Source of the DNA: CAZJHX01 sp964545715
GTDB lineage: Bacteria > Myxococcota_A > UBA9042 > GCA-2863065
NCBI GenBank assembly: GCA_964545715.1
Contig: CAZJHX010000030.1
Location: 11,304 to 75,303, forward strand
DNA length: 64,000 nucleotides
Reading direction: 5' to 3'
Shown: in pieces, positions 62,806 through 64,000 of the stretch
How the letters are laid out: the number at the start of each line of letters is the position of its first letter
Position numbering within the stretch: position 1 is the first letter of the stretch
The notes under the pieces: model-generated
Told to the model about the DNA's origin: nothing
The model's database searches: none
The model's input: only the letters and a program-made list of their open reading frames with translations
Position numbers and translations under genes: made by a program

Positions 62806-64000
62806 ATGCTGCTGCTGATCGCCACACTCGCCTGCCCTCCACCCGACACGGGGGTGGAGGAGGACTCCGAGCCGCCCATCCTGGAGGCCACCCTCCAGCC
62901 GCCGCTCCCCGTCGACCGCGACGGCGACGGCTACCCGGTGACCGACGGAGACTGCAACGACCAGGACCCCGAGGTCCACCCGCGGCGCTCCGACGACTGC
63001 AACGGCTACGACGACAACTGCGACGGTCGGATCGACGAGGGCTACTCCGACCTCGATGAGGACGGCACCGCAGACTGCGTCGACACCGAGGAGTGCGACG
63101 GCCTGGACAACGACGGCGACGGCGAGATCGACGAGGGCGCCCCGGACACCGACGGCGACGGCCTGCCCGACTGCGTCGACGTGGAGCTCTGCAACGGCGA
63201 CGACGACGACGGCGACGGCGAGATCGACGAGGGCTTCGACGGCGACGGCGACGGCTGGGCCGAGTGCGACGACTGCGACGATGGCGACGCCTCCAGGGCC
63301 CCCGACGCGGAGGAGCTCCCCGGCACCGGCGTCGACGAGGACTGCGACGGGCAGATCGACGAGGGAGCGTGGGCGCCCGGTGACCTGGTCATCACCGAGG
63401 TGATGGTCAACCCCTGGGACGTGGCCGATCCAAAGGGCGAGTGGGTCGAGGTGCTCAACGCCAGCGACCGGATCATCCACCTCGACGGCCTCACCGTGCT
63501 CACGGACGCCCTCACCCACCTGATCGCGCCTGAGACGCCGGTGCTCCTCCAGCCGGGGGACCTGGCGCTGCTGGGCCCCAACGGCGACACGTCCACCAAC
63601 GGCGAGGTCGCCATCGACCACGTGGTCACCGGGCTCACCCTCCTCAACGAGGGCGGCTGGATCGCGCTCCAGGTCGACGGCGTCGACCTGGACACGGTGA
63701 CCTGGGACGCCAGCGCACCCGACGGAGCGAGCCTGGCCCTCGACCCACACCACCTGAGCGCCGAGGACAACGACGACGACGGCTACTGGTGCCCCGGCCT
63801 GGCGACCTGGGGACCCCACGAGGACCTCGGCACCCCCGGCGCCGACAACCCCCTCTGCCCCACCGTCGACCACGACTTCGACGGCTACGCCGAGGCCGAC
63901 GGTGACTGCAACGAGGACGACCCCTCCATCCACCCCGGCATGGAGGAGACCTGGTACGACGGCATCGACAGCGACTGCGACGGCTGGAGCGACGACGACG
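62806..64000 (+). CDS. MopE-repeat lipoprotein with lamin-tail domain, 3' end outside window
   Basis: 398 residues visible from ATG 62806 (MLLLIATLAC lipobox). MopE-type motifs (CNGYDDNCDGRIDEG, CNGDDDDGDGEIDEG) precede a lamin-tail domain (ITEVMVNPWDVADPKGEWVE) and another MopE repeat reaching the window end. The open frame has no stop in the window. Confidence 0.82.
   Translation, partial: MLLLIATLACPPPDTGVEEDSEPPILEATLQPPLPVDRDGDGYPVTDGDCNDQDPEVHPRRSDDCNGYDDNCDGRIDEGYSDLDEDGTADCVDTEECDGLDNDGDGEIDEGAPDTDGDGLPDCVDVELCNGDDDDGDGEIDEGFDGDGDGWAECDDCDDGDASRAPDAEELPGTGVDEDCDGQIDEGAWAPGDLVITEVMVNPWDVADPKGEWVEVLNASDRIIHLDGLTVLTDALTHLIAPETPVLLQPGDLALLGPNGDTSTNGEVAIDHVVTGLTLLNEGGWIALQVDGVDLDTVTWDASAPDGASLALDPHHLSAEDNDDDGYWCPGLATWGPHEDLGTPGADNPLCPTVDHDFDGYAEADGDCNEDDPSIHPGMEETWYDGIDSDCDGWSDDD

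Overview
The window is a scaffold of high-GC bacterial DNA. It has the flavour of Myxococcota or a related former deltaproteobacterial lineage: many lipoproteins, slime-mould (Dictyostelium CTDC-type) and MopE-type Cys/Asp repeats, a MYXO-CTERM-like tail, Hanks-type Ser/Thr kinases with PEGA or TPR domains, a DUF5916-type outer-membrane protein and an FHA-sigma54 activator. Three runs of N (27461-27470, 40499-40508, 51035-51134) mark contig joins. The first two are flanked by homopolymer-rich, unreliable sequence. The third lies inside a (Gly-Asp-Thr)n repeat, and codon use and gene style change across it, so 51.1-64 kb may come from another genome or another part of the same one.

Layout. 0-9.1 kb: a five-gene lipid/polyketide operon (desaturase, CFA-type methyltransferase, free ACP, a KS-AT-ACP-KR-DH-AOS megasynthase, and a CAT/E2-fold protein), probably making a modified amino-ketone (sphingoid-like) lipid. 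9.1-21.2 kb: secreted proteins (Cys-rich lipoproteins, beta-barrels, FG-GAP proteins), an FHA-type sigma54 activator, a Tag glycosylase/SRPBCC operon and its divergent LysR regulator. 21.5-32.7 kb: an island with four radical SAM enzymes. One is fused to, and one follows, an acidic protein carrying repeated Tyr-Gly-x-Pro-Pro motifs. This looks like a ribosomal peptide or protein modification system. 32.7-51 kb: two Ser/Thr kinases, a beta-helix/lamin-tail/phospholipase D exoprotein, a lipoprotein joining Cys-rich repeats to two c-type haem motifs and two DM13 domains, a lipoprotein with about nine short C-P/GY repeats, and an Ig-like repeat lipoprotein. 51.1-64 kb: PilZ, an alpha/beta hydrolase, an AAA+ coiled-coil membrane protein overlapping a MscS channel gene, an exported isoaspartyl methyltransferase, MopE-repeat surface proteins and RNase HI.

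Regulation. Six sites match the sigma54 -24/-12 consensus (TGGCAY-N5-TTGC). Five lie 38-52 bp before genes for exported proteins on the minus strand and one lies before an FG-GAP protein gene on the plus strand. Three of the promoter regions share a CCCATGGGAC palindrome 55-80 bp upstream of the promoter. One copy lies just before the FHA-sigma54 activator gene, so that protein is the natural candidate to bind it. No rRNA, tRNA, CRISPR array or transposase gene was seen.
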